A stretch of 64,000 bases of DNA from Myxococcus hansupus (GTDB lineage: Bacteria; Myxococcota; Myxococcia; Myxococcales; Myxococcaceae), in contig NZ_CP012109.1 in NCBI RefSeq assembly GCF_000280925.3, forward strand, positions 2,128,501 to 2,192,500, given 5' to 3'. Below the pieces are notes generated by a model. It saw nothing but the letters and a program-made list of their open reading frames with translations. It made no database searches and had not been told where the DNA came from. Shown piece by piece: positions 56,449 to 64,000 of the stretch. The first letter of the stretch is position 1. The number at the start of each line of letters is the position of its first letter. Both the position numbers and the translations under genes were made by a program.

Positions 56449-57992
56449 GCGCGAGGAAGCCTTAACACGAAGGCCGTGCCCTGGCCGGGAATACTCTGGC
56501 AGGCGAGCGAGCCGCCGTGCGCCTGGAGGATTTGCTGACTCACGGCCAGTCCCAGGCCCGTGCCGCCTTCCTTGGTGGTGAAAAAGGGCTCGAAGAGGTG
56601 CCGCCGGACCTCCTCCGTCATGCCCTGTCCTGTATCCTGCACGGTGACCTCCACCGCGTCCTCCAGCGGACGGGTGCCGACGGTGAGCCGGCCCCCGGAG
56701 GGCATGGCCTCGCGGCTGTTGCGCAGGAGGTTGAGGAAGACCTGGCGAAGCTGGCCCTCGTCCGCGAGGACGGGAGGAGTGTCCGGTGCGAAATTCCGCA
56801 CCACGTCCACGCCCGCGCGCTCCAGCTCTTCCCGGGTGAAGTCCAGCACGGTGTCCAGCACGGCGACGACGTCGCGCGGGTCCAGGTCCGGGTTGGGGGG
56901 CCGGGCCATGCGCAGGTACTGCTCGGTGACGTCGGCCAGTCGGTCCACTTCCTGGGTGACGGCGGAGATGAGGTCCTTCACCTCGGCGGCGTCCTCGGGG
57001 GTGGCGAAGCGGGCGTGCTCCAGGCCGTCCTGGAGCAGCTCCACGTTGAGGCCAATGGAGGACAGGGGGTTGCGCACCTCGTGGACGATTTGCGCGGAGA
57101 TGCGGCCCACGGCGGCGAGCTGCTCGGCGCGCATGAGGGCCTCGGCCTGGGCCTTGAGCTGGGCCTCGCGGGCCTGGAGCGAGCGCGCCATCTGGTCGAA
57201 CTCACGGGCGAGCACGGCCACCTCGTCGTCGCCGCGCACGCCCAACTGGGCGTTGTAGTCACCCCGGCCAATGCGGGACACGCCCTTGATGAGGTTGCGC
57301 ATGGGGCGCAGGGTGCGGGCGGACCAGGCGGTGGCGCCCACGCCCACGGCGATGGCGGCCACGGAGAAGCCGATGATGAACAGGCCGGTGGTGCGCTCGC
57401 GCTCCTCGGCGCCGTCCACGCGTTCCCGGATGCGGTTGGAGAGGGCGGCGCGCAGCACGCGAATCTCGCGGCCGATGGAGTTCTCTAACTGCCGCAGCTC
57501 GGCGGTGGCTTGGGCGACCCTGTCCCGGTTGGGGATTTCGGCGGACAGGGCTTCATAGACGGCCTCGGCGGCGCGGCCGTAGTCGCGGTAGCGGGCCTGG
57601 AGCTCGCCGAAGCGCGTCTCCAGGCCGCGGATGAAGGGCACCTCGCTGTCGGGGGCGGAGTTCAGCACCTCATGGGCCTTGGCCTGGGCGGCGGCGAGCC
57701 GCTGGGACATGAGGGGCGGGTTGTAGAGCCGGGCGAGCCGGATGAAGGCGCGGCGGGCCTCGACGCTGCCTTCCTGGAGGAGGCGCTCGGTGTCCTTCTC
57801 CTGGGTGGCGTGGAAGGTCTCCAGCTCCGCGGCGTCCTGGGAGAGCTGGAGGTAGCCCTGGCTGACCAGCCGGATTTCGAGCCGGTTGCGGTGCAGCTCC
57901 GTCACGCTGAACAGGGACACCAGGCCAAAGGTGCCGAGCACCACGGCGTAGCCCAGGAAGATGCGCGTCGCGAGGGAGAGCTTCACGGGCAT
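56445..57992 (-). CDS. Sensor histidine kinase with HAMP domain
   Basis: 515 residues. TM1 (about 10-30), a periplasmic helical sensor region (about 35-205) and TM2 (about 208-228) are followed by HAMP (about 230-280). HisKA has the phospho-acceptor His in IVHEVRNPLSS (about residue 310). The HATPase domain has N-box NLLRNSREAM, G1 DTGQGM and G2 GGTGLGLA. No response regulator is adjacent; it is instead translationally coupled to the M16 peptidase gene. The nearest receiver genes are 30 kb away. Confidence 0.94.
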   Translation of the reverse strand: MPVKLSLATRIFLGYAVVLGTFGLVSLFSVTELHRNRLEIRLVSQGYLQLSQDAAELETFHATQEKDTERLLQEGSVEARRAFIRLARLYNPPLMSQRLAAAQAKAHEVLNSAPDSEVPFIRGLETRFGELQARYRDYGRAAEAVYEALSAEIPNRDRVAQATAELRQLENSIGREIRVLRAALSNRIRERVDGAEERERTTGLFIIGFSVAAIAVGVGATAWSARTLRPMRNLIKGVSRIGRGDYNAQLGVRGDDEVAVLAREFDQMARSLQAREAQLKAQAEALMRAEQLAAVGRISAQIVHEVRNPLSSIGLNVELLQDGLEHARFATPEDAAEVKDLISAVTQEVDRLADVTEQYLRMARPPNPDLDPRDVVAVLDTVLDFTREELERAGVDVVRNFAPDTPPVLADEGQLRQVFLNLLRNSREAMPSGGRLTVGTRPLEDAVEVTVQDTGQGMTEEVRRHLFEPFFTTKEGGTGLGLAVSQQILQAHGGSLACQSIPGQGTAFVLRLPRA

Positions 57993-58461
57993 TCCTCGCT
58001 ATGGGGCGGGCCATCCAACCGCAAGTCTCGTCTCCAGGGGGCGCGGACGCCTGCTCGGGGGCCGCCGAGAGGAGGGGATACCTCCGGTGGGCCCAGCGTA
58101 CTCCAGAGGGGCCCTTTGGACACGGCTCTGCGGCCCCGCCGCCACCGCCTGTCAGGTCGGGCGTGCTTCGGTGGAATGCGGAACCTGTTCAGGACCCGGT
58201 CGCGGTGGGACGTCGCCTCGTGAAGGCACGGGCGGGTGCGAGTCTTTGGCGTGCCTTGGCGTCGTGCGAGTTTGAATTGATGGCTTGTCAGGCATTGTTC
58301 GCGAATTGCGTAGGGATTGGGCGTTCGCGGGCCGGGGCGGAACGGCGGTGCGCTTCGCTGCACTTTTGGAGTGTTTGTGAAAGGCGCTGGGGCGTTTGTC
58401 TTTTGAGTCAAGGGTCCGCTGCCCATGCGTCTATCAACGCGAGCTTGTTCAAAGGAGGAGC
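57993..58461. other. Intergenic region upstream of histidine kinase and Cys-rich lipoprotein
   Basis: This 469-base gap between two divergent genes has no credible gene; ORFs in it are short, Arg/Gly/Cys-rich shadows. The half nearer the lipoprotein (58250-58440) is lower in GC and contains short AT-rich patches (TTTGAATTGATGG, GTTTGTCTTTTGAGTC), so promoters are expected there. I could not fix any of them. Confidence 0.4.
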
Positions 58462-58944
58462 ATGATGAATCTCAAGAGTTGGGTCGGTGCGGTCGTGACG
58501 GTGTTGATGGTGGGCTGCGGGCCGATGGAGGCCGCGTCCGTCGATGAGGGGGCCCAGGTGTCCCCGCTCTCGCAGGAGGAGTTGGCGAAGCTGCAGGCGT
58601 CGATTCCGGTGCCTGACGCGGAGATGCTCCAGTCGCTGCGGGCGGCGTGCGGCACCCCGCTGGAAGGCGCCTGTGTCGCCGCCGGGTACGGTGCGTGTAC
58701 GGGCTGGTCGGCTGTCGTGGACTGCGGCGCCATCAGCGCGTGCGACCCCGACGACATCACCTGCAAGCAGCGCGTCTGCAACCCCGAGCGTCCGAACGAC
58801 TGCGAGTGGTACACGCGCGGCACGCAGTACCAGGCCAGCAACCAGTACCGCGTCTGCTCCAACACGCTGGGCCAGTCGTGCACGGAGTACCGCCAGACCA
58901 GCCGCTTCATCTGCGGCTGCGGCGGCAACGGCATCCCGTTCTGA
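58462..58944 (+). CDS. Cys-rich secreted lipoprotein
   Basis: The start is ATG 58462 (or 58465), after an AAAGGAGGAG ribosome site. The 160-residue protein begins MMNLKSWVGAVVTVLMVGC, a lipoprotein signal with GCGPMEA after it. A helical segment (LSQEELAKLQASIPVPDAEM) is followed by a domain of about 12 cysteines (GACVAAGYGACTGW, VCNPERPNDCEWY, FICGCGGNG). It resembles the GCGPVDAP lipoproteins at 6.2-6.9 kb in layout but not in detail. A strong terminator follows. Confidence 0.8.
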   Translation: MMNLKSWVGAVVTVLMVGCGPMEAASVDEGAQVSPLSQEELAKLQASIPVPDAEMLQSLRAACGTPLEGACVAAGYGACTGWSAVVDCGAISACDPDDITCKQRVCNPERPNDCEWYTRGTQYQASNQYRVCSNTLGQSCTEYRQTSRFICGCGGNGIPF

Positions 58945-58973
58945 GCGCGCCGTCCTCGTCCCTGAAAATCACT

Positions 58974-59010
58974 CGGCCCGGCTCCTCGCATGAGGGGCCG
59001 GGCCGTTTTC
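58974..59010. terminator. Intrinsic terminator between the lipoprotein and the RND gene
   Basis: A stem of about 14 bp pairs 58974-58987 with 58992-59005, with a GCAT loop and one G-T wobble, followed by TTTTC on the plus strand. AAAATC lies on the other side, so it works for both converging genes. Confidence 0.9.
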
Positions 59011-59032
59011 ATTCATCCGCTGAGCGACGTCC

Positions 59033-62000
59033 TCAGTGGGACGCGGCGGGCGCGGGCACCACTTCGTCCTCGCCCGTGGACCGCTTCGCGTCACCGCGCA
59101 GCTTCTGCATCAGCACGTAGAGCCCGGGGATGAACACGAAGTTCACCACCGTGGACACCAGCATGCCGCCGAACACCGCGGTGCCCAGCGAGTTGCGCGA
59201 GGCCGCGCCAGCGCCCGACGCCGTCATCAGGGGCACCACGCCCAGGAGGAAGGCGATGGACGTCATCAGGATGGGGCGCAGGCGGACCTCCGCCGCCTCC
59301 ACCACCGCGTCGACGGCGCTCTTGCCGCCCTCCCGGAGCTGCTCGGCGAACTCCACGATGAGGATGGCGTTCTTGCTGGCGAGACCCACCAGCATGACGA
59401 GCCCCACCTGGCAGAACACGTCGTTGGCGAACCCACGCGCCAACTGCAGCCCCAGCGCGCCCATGATGGCCAGGGGCACCGAGAAGATGATGACCAGCGG
59501 CAGGCTGAAGCTCTCGTACTGGGCCGCGAGCACCAGGAAGACGAAGAGCAGCCCCAGCGCGAAGATGATGGCCGTCTGACCGCCGCTCTCCTTCTGCTCC
59601 AGGCTGATGCCCGTCCACTCCGCGCTCATGCCCTGGGGCAGGTGCTGGCTGGCCAGCGCCTCCATGGCCTCCAGCGCCTGGCCGGAGGACACGTCCGGCG
59701 CCGGCTGGCCGTTGATTTCCGCCGCGCGGAACAGGTTGTAGTGGCGGATGACCTGGGCGGAGACGGTGGGCTCCACCTTCACCAGCGACTCCAGCGGAAT
59801 CATGTCCCCGGTGTCGCTGCGCACGTAGAAGGCGCCGATGTCCGACGGGCTGTCGCGGAACTGCTGCTCGGCCTGCACGTACACGCGGTAGGTGCGGTTG
59901 GCGTAGTTGAAGTCGTTGACGTACTGGCTGCCCATGTAGACCTGCATGGTGCCGAACACCTGTTCAATCGGGATGCCGAGCGCCTTGGCCTTCTGCCGGT
60001 CCACTTCCACGTCGAGCAGCGGCGTGTCCGCGTTGAAGGTGGTGAAGACGCCGCGAAGCTGCCCGTCCTCGTTGCCCTTGGCCACCAGCATCTGGGTGGC
60101 GGCGGCCAGGTCGTCCAGCGACTTGGTCCCGTCGATGTCCTCGACGATGTACTGGAAGCCGCCCACGCTGCCGACGCCGCGGATGGCGGGGGGCTGGAAG
60201 GGCAGCACTCGCGCGCCGCCAATGCCACTCAGCGGGGCGCGCAGCCGCTCCACCAGCGCGGCCACGGACTGGCCCTTGCCCGTGCGCTCCTCCCAGGGCT
60301 TCAGGGACGAGAAGATGGTGGCCATGTTGGGGCCGCTGCCCTGCATGGAGAAGCCGCCGATGGCGAACATGGCGCGCACCTCCGGCTGTGCCTGGAGGAT
60401 GGCCTCCGCCTCCGCCAGAACCTTCTCCGTCTGGGCCAGCGACATGCCCTCGGGGCCCTGGATGGAGATGATGATGTAGCCCTGGTCTTCATCGGGGATG
60501 AAGCCCGTGGGGGCGGCACGGAAGAGCATCACCGTTCCGCCGATGCACATCAGGAAGGCGAGCAGGACCAGGGCCGGGTATTTCAGCATCCGGCGCAGGC
60601 CCCGGCCATAGAGGGACTTCGTCCCGTCCAGGACCTTGTCCACCCAGCGGAAGAAGATCCACTTCTCGCCCGCGTGGTGCTTCAGCAGCTTCGCGCTGAG
60701 CGCGGGGGTGAGCGTGAGGGCGCAGAAGGTGGACAGCGCCACGGAGGCGGCGATGGTCAGCGCGAACTGGCGGTAGATGGCGCCGGTGGTGCCCGGGAAG
60801 AGCGCCACCGGGACGAACACCGCCACCAGCACGACGGAGATGGCGATGACGGCGCCCGTCACTTCCTTCATGCCCTCGCGCGCGGCCTTCGCGGGGGAGA
60901 GGTGCCGCTCCACCATCAACCGTTCGATGTTCTCGATGACGACGATGGCGTCGTCCACCACCAGACCCGTGGCCAGCGTGAGGCCGAAGAGGGTGAGGGT
61001 GTTGATGGAGAAGCCCATCAAGTAGACGAAGGCGAAGGTGCCCACCAGCGAGACGGGGAGGGTGAAGGCGGTGATGAGCACGCTGCGCCAGCCGTGCAGG
61101 AACACGAAGATGACGAGGATGACGAGGATGACGGCTTCCACCAGCGTCTGGACGACCTCGTTGATGGAGGCGCGGACGGCCAGCGTGGTGTCGGTGCCCG
61201 TCTCGAACCGCATGCCGGGGGGGAACTGCTTCGACAGCCGCTCGAGCTCGGAGTACACGCCGTCGCGCACGTCCAGGGCGTTGGCGGTGGGGAGCTGGAA
61301 GATGCCCAGGCCCACGCCTGTCTTGCCGTTGAAGCGCAGGACGGTGCCGTAGTTCTCCGCGCCCAGCTCCACGCGGCCCACGTCCTTCACCCGGACGCTG
61401 GTGCCGTCCGTGGCCCGCAGCAGGACGATGTCGCCAAACTCCTCTGGCTCCACCAGCCGGCCCCGGGCCCGCACGGCAATCTGGTAGGGCTGGTCATCGG
61501 TGGAGGGCGGCTGGCCGACCTGTCCCGCGGCCACCTGGAGGTTCTGCTCCTGGAGCGCGCGCGTCACGTCCTGGGGCGTGAGCTTGCGGCGCGCCAGCTC
61601 CGTGGGATCCAGCCACAGGCGCATGGAGAATTTGCGCTCGCCGAAGATGCGCACGTCGCCCACGCCGGGCACGCGCTTGATGGCGTCCTTCAGGCTCACG
61701 TCGGCGTAGTTGCTGAGGAACTTGGCGTCGTAGCGGTTGTCCGGGCTGAACAGACCCACCGTCAGCAGCATCTGGTTGGAGGCCTTGTTGACGACGATGC
61801 CCGTCTGGTTCACCTGCGAGGGCAGGCGCGCCGCGGCGCGGCTGACGCGGTTCTGCACGTCGACGGCGGCCACCTCGATGTCGCGCGTGGCGTCGAAGGT
61901 GATGGTGATTTGGCTGGTGCCGTCGTTGCTGCTGGTGGAGGTGATGTAGCGCATGCCCTCCACGCCGTTGAGCTCCTGCTCCAACGGGATGGTGACGGCG

Positions 62001-62179
62001 CTCTCCACCACCTCGGCGCTCGCGCCCACGTAGGTGCTCGTCACGGTGACTTGTGGCGGCGCCAGGTCCGGGTACTGCGAGATGGGCAGCGTGGGGATGG
62101 CAATCAGGCCCACCAGCGTCAGCAAGATGGAGCAGACGATGGCGAAGACGGGCCTACGGATGAAGAAGTCGACGAACAT
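59033..62179 (-). CDS. RND multidrug efflux transporter (AcrB/HAE1 type)
   Basis: A 1,048-residue inner-membrane proton-drug antiporter. The start is ATG 62179 (MFVDFFIRRPVFAIVCSI); the 26-residue extension upstream is not used. Twelve TM segments with two large periplasmic loops are expected. The proton-relay Asp pair is in GLVVDDAIVVIEN and the matching Lys in GLASKNAILIVEF. QYPDLAPPQVTV and the FIPDEDQGY segment are HAE1 hallmarks. It is the third gene of a TolC-MFP-RND operon. Substrates cannot be read from sequence. Confidence 0.96.
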   Translation of the reverse strand: MFVDFFIRRPVFAIVCSILLTLVGLIAIPTLPISQYPDLAPPQVTVTSTYVGASAEVVESAVTIPLEQELNGVEGMRYITSTSSNDGTSQITITFDATRDIEVAAVDVQNRVSRAAARLPSQVNQTGIVVNKASNQMLLTVGLFSPDNRYDAKFLSNYADVSLKDAIKRVPGVGDVRIFGERKFSMRLWLDPTELARRKLTPQDVTRALQEQNLQVAAGQVGQPPSTDDQPYQIAVRARGRLVEPEEFGDIVLLRATDGTSVRVKDVGRVELGAENYGTVLRFNGKTGVGLGIFQLPTANALDVRDGVYSELERLSKQFPPGMRFETGTDTTLAVRASINEVVQTLVEAVILVILVIFVFLHGWRSVLITAFTLPVSLVGTFAFVYLMGFSINTLTLFGLTLATGLVVDDAIVVIENIERLMVERHLSPAKAAREGMKEVTGAVIAISVVLVAVFVPVALFPGTTGAIYRQFALTIAASVALSTFCALTLTPALSAKLLKHHAGEKWIFFRWVDKVLDGTKSLYGRGLRRMLKYPALVLLAFLMCIGGTVMLFRAAPTGFIPDEDQGYIIISIQGPEGMSLAQTEKVLAEAEAILQAQPEVRAMFAIGGFSMQGSGPNMATIFSSLKPWEERTGKGQSVAALVERLRAPLSGIGGARVLPFQPPAIRGVGSVGGFQYIVEDIDGTKSLDDLAAATQMLVAKGNEDGQLRGVFTTFNADTPLLDVEVDRQKAKALGIPIEQVFGTMQVYMGSQYVNDFNYANRTYRVYVQAEQQFRDSPSDIGAFYVRSDTGDMIPLESLVKVEPTVSAQVIRHYNLFRAAEINGQPAPDVSSGQALEAMEALASQHLPQGMSAEWTGISLEQKESGGQTAIIFALGLLFVFLVLAAQYESFSLPLVIIFSVPLAIMGALGLQLARGFANDVFCQVGLVMLVGLASKNAILIVEFAEQLREGGKSAVDAVVEAAEVRLRPILMTSIAFLLGVVPLMTASGAGAASRNSLGTAVFGGMLVSTVVNFVFIPGLYVLMQKLRGDAKRSTGEDEVVPAPAASH

Positions 62180-62201
62180 GGTGCTGTATCCGGCCCTTCG
62201 T

Positions 62202-63344
62202 TCAGCGGCTCCCGCCGACAGTGCCGCCGCCATTGCCAGAGGCCCGGGGCGGGCCACTGCCAGTCGGCGCGGAGGGGACGTTGGACTGCTTGGGCGTCAC
62301 GGCGGTGCCATCGCGCAGGGCCTGAAGCGAGGACACGGCGACCTGGTCACCGGACTGCAGCCCCTTCTCCACCACGTAGGCCATCTCTCCCAGCGCGCCC
62401 AGGGTGATGGGGCGGCGCTCCACCACCGTCTTCCCATCCTTCGCCTGGACCACCATCGCGAAGGGCTGGCCGCTCTGACGAATCACGGCGAGCGCGGGAA
62501 TCTGCAGCGCGTCCCGGGCCGAGTAGACGAGCCGCGAGCGCACCAGCTCACTGGGCCGCAGCCCCACGGTGTTGCGGAAGGCCGCCTTCACCTCCACCAA
62601 CTGCGTGCGCGGGTCCGCCTGGGGCGCGACATAGAAGACGTTGCTGGTGAGAATCACCTTGCCCGCGCCGTCGAGGATTTCGAGCGCGGTGTCCGGCTTC
62701 ATCGACCGGGCCCGCGTCGACGGCACGGACACGCTCACCTCGAGCACGTCCGCCTGGGCCACGCTGGTCAGCGGCGTCGCCAGGCCCACGTAGTCGCCCA
62801 GCCGCACCAGCACGTCGCCCACGGTGCCGGCGAAGGGCGCGCGCACCAGGTGGTACTGCAACTGCACCTGACGCTGCGTCACCTGCGCGGCGGACGAACG
62901 CGCCGCAGCCTGCGCGGCCTCCACCTGCGCGCGGCCCTGCTCCAGCTCCTGGGCGCTCGCGAGGCCTTCCTTGTACAGCGCCTCGGTGCGCTCCAGCGTG
63001 CGGCGCGCGAGCTGCAAGTTCACCTGGGTGGAGCTGAGCTGCGCCTGCGCGCTGTCGAGCGCGGCGGTGCCTTCACGCGAGTCCACCTCGAGGAGCGGCG
63101 CTCCCTGCTCCACCTTGTCACCGGGGCGCACGTGAATCTTGCGCACGTAGCCCACCACCTGCGGCAGCACGCTGACGCTCTGCCGCGACAGCAGTGAACC
63201 CAGGTACTCGCCGGTGTCCCGCACCTCGCGGGGCGTGAGCGTCACCACCTCGATTTCGCGCGGCGGCGGCGCCGGCGGGGCGGCCTTCTGCCCCGAACAA
63301 CCCGCCACCGTCGCCAGCAGGGTGACCCCCCACATCGCCTTCAT
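62202..63344 (-). CDS. RND efflux periplasmic adaptor (membrane fusion protein)
   Basis: A 380-residue lipoprotein that bridges the RND pump and TolC. The start is ATG 63344 (MKAMWGVTLLATVAGC), five bases after the tolC stop. The lipobox Cys is followed by a Pro-rich linker. The biotinyl-like half-motifs are SVLPQVVGYVRKIHVRPGDK and RAPFAGTVGDVLVRLGDYV, flanking a coiled-coil hairpin (about 80-150). The beta-barrel region and the membrane-proximal domain follow. The C-terminal 30 residues are a Gly/Pro tail. The RND gene follows after 22 bases. Confidence 0.94.
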   Translation of the reverse strand: MKAMWGVTLLATVAGCSGQKAAPPAPPPREIEVVTLTPREVRDTGEYLGSLLSRQSVSVLPQVVGYVRKIHVRPGDKVEQGAPLLEVDSREGTAALDSAQAQLSSTQVNLQLARRTLERTEALYKEGLASAQELEQGRAQVEAAQAAARSSAAQVTQRQVQLQYHLVRAPFAGTVGDVLVRLGDYVGLATPLTSVAQADVLEVSVSVPSTRARSMKPDTALEILDGAGKVILTSNVFYVAPQADPRTQLVEVKAAFRNTVGLRPSELVRSRLVYSARDALQIPALAVIRQSGQPFAMVVQAKDGKTVVERRPITLGALGEMAYVVEKGLQSGDQVAVSSLQALRDGTAVTPKQSNVPSAPTGSGPPRASGNGGGTVGGSR

Positions 63345-63349
63345 CGGAT

Positions 63350-64000
63350 TCACCAGTCGCACCGCGCCTCCGTCAGGAATGCGTCCAGGCGCGCCTGGAC
63401 GAGCTCGAATTCACGCAGCACCAGGTTCAGCTCCGCCTGGCGCAGGGCCGCTCCGCTCTGCACCAGCTCGAGGCTGCTGCCGCGGCCCACTTCAAAGGAA
63501 CGTCGCGTGAGGCGGTCGGTCCGGTCCGCGAGTTCGCGGGACGCCACCGCCGTCGCCACCAGGGCCTCGGCCACCTCCACGCCGCGCCGGGCCTGGGCCA
63601 CCTGGATGGACACATTGCGCCGGATGTTCTCCAGCGTCTGCTCCGCCTGGCGCTCCACGCCTTCGCGCTCGCGGATGAGACCGCCGCGCAGACCGCCCTC
63701 CCAGATGGGGACGGAGAGCACCGCGGACACGCTCCAGATGGCCACGCGGCCAAAGCCCGGGTCCGTGGTGAGGCCAATGGCGGTGCTCGACAGGCCCAGC
63801 GTGGGCAGGTAGCCGGCGGTGGCCTGCTGGCGGCTGTCGCGCGCCGACTCCACCTGCGCGCGCGAGGCCACCAGGTCCGGGCGCTCGCTCACGTCCTTCA
63901 AGGGGACGCAGGCCTGCCGCGTCTCCTCGACCAGCCCCTGGAGGTTGAAGTCCCGGGTGACGCCCACCGCGGCGTCGAAGCCCACCGCGAGCCCCAGCGC
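63350..64000 (-). CDS. TolC family outer-membrane channel (5' end cut by window edge)
   Basis: The visible 216 codons are the C-terminal half of a TolC/OprM-type trimeric channel. Seen features are RPDLVASRAQVESARDSRQQ, a typical start of the second TolC repeat, then ATAGYLPTLGLSS, WSVSAVLSVPIWEGG and a long helix pair (VERQAEQTLENIRRNVSIQV, then ALRQAELNLVLREFELVQA). The N-terminal half lies outside the window. It is the first gene of the efflux operon; placing the outer-membrane gene first is less common than MFP-RND-OMF. Confidence 0.92.
   Translation of the reverse strand, partial: ALGLAVGFDAAVGVTRDFNLQGLVEETRQACVPLKDVSERPDLVASRAQVESARDSRQQATAGYLPTLGLSSTAIGLTTDPGFGRVAIWSVSAVLSVPIWEGGLRGGLIREREGVERQAEQTLENIRRNVSIQVAQARRGVEVAEALVATAVASRELADRTDRLTRRSFEVGRGSSLELVQSGAALRQAELNLVLREFELVQARLDAFLTEARCDW

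Noticed and set aside
57961..58465. Short ORFs of 104-154 codons in the gap before the Cys-rich lipoprotein
   Set aside because: Arg/Gly/Cys-rich composition, no ribosome sites, overlapping frames and no recognisable domain.

Overview
This window is a stretch of a myxobacterial chromosome (Myxococcota, Myxococcus/Corallococcus-like). The basis for that is very high GC with long spurious antisense ORFs, a MYXO-CTERM C-terminus on a Cys-rich surface protein, two sigma-54 enhancer-binding proteins (one with an FHA-like domain), a Ser/Thr kinase fused to TPRs, response regulators with degenerate output domains, SHOCT and DUF4388 proteins, and a giant coiled-coil protein. The genus call is inference; no rRNA gene is present. 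No tRNA, rRNA, IS element, prophage or CRISPR array was seen.

Layout. 1-3.4 kb (minus): a housekeeping run spoVG-prs-rplY-pth-rpsF (rpsF cut by the window edge). 4.1-6.1 kb (plus): nucleotide salvage genes tdk, upp-like, hpt. 6.1-12.5 kb: two Cys-rich lipoproteins, aquaporin Z, a LysE exporter, a catalytically dead-looking M50 (site-2) protease homologue, a GST and two unknowns. 12.5-16.1 kb (minus): class Ia ribonucleotide reductase nrdA-nrdB. 16.6-28.8 kb: a one-TM protein, a ~2,300-residue methyltransferase-like/coiled-coil giant, dapF and two receiver-domain proteins. 28.8-30.7 kb: two SHOCT proteins and an esterase. 30.9-43.6 kb: an apparent sigma-54 signalling module (FHA-EBP, two tandem small unknown proteins, Ser/Thr kinase-TPR, OmpA/DUF4215 surface operon). 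43.6-48.2 kb: an AcoR-like EBP with aldehyde dehydrogenase and DUF779 targets. 48.3-53.4 kb: a Cys-rich leader peptide, a TauD/GBBH dioxygenase, an S1P-lyase-like PLP enzyme, a DUF819 membrane protein and a beta-barrel. 53.4-58.9 kb: TPR lipoprotein, M16 peptidase, histidine kinase, Cys-rich lipoprotein. 59-64 kb (minus): TolC-MFP-RND efflux operon (tolC cut by the edge).

Two regulatory observations stand out. First, the two small paralogues at 32,676 and 33,207 each follow a near-consensus sigma-54 -24/-12 promoter, and upstream of each lies a pair of TGACGYGTCA-type elements exactly 32 bp apart. The same pair, with a weaker sigma-54 promoter on the other strand, lies in front of the OmpA/DUF4215 operon about 10 kb away. 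With the FHA-EBP and the kinase between them, this looks like a compact kinase/FHA/sigma-54 regulon. Second, a 22-codon ORF ending in a run of Cys codons begins at the predicted transcription start of a TTGACG-17-TAGCCT promoter in front of the dioxygenase operon. This is the architecture of a leaderless, cysteine-responsive attenuator.

A caution on the sequence itself: at least eight places look like one-base losses in short G or C runs (nrdA N-terminus, dapF, the DUF4388 regulator four times, a SHOCT protein, the DUF4215 lipoprotein). Their uniformity suggests consensus homopolymer errors rather than true gene decay.
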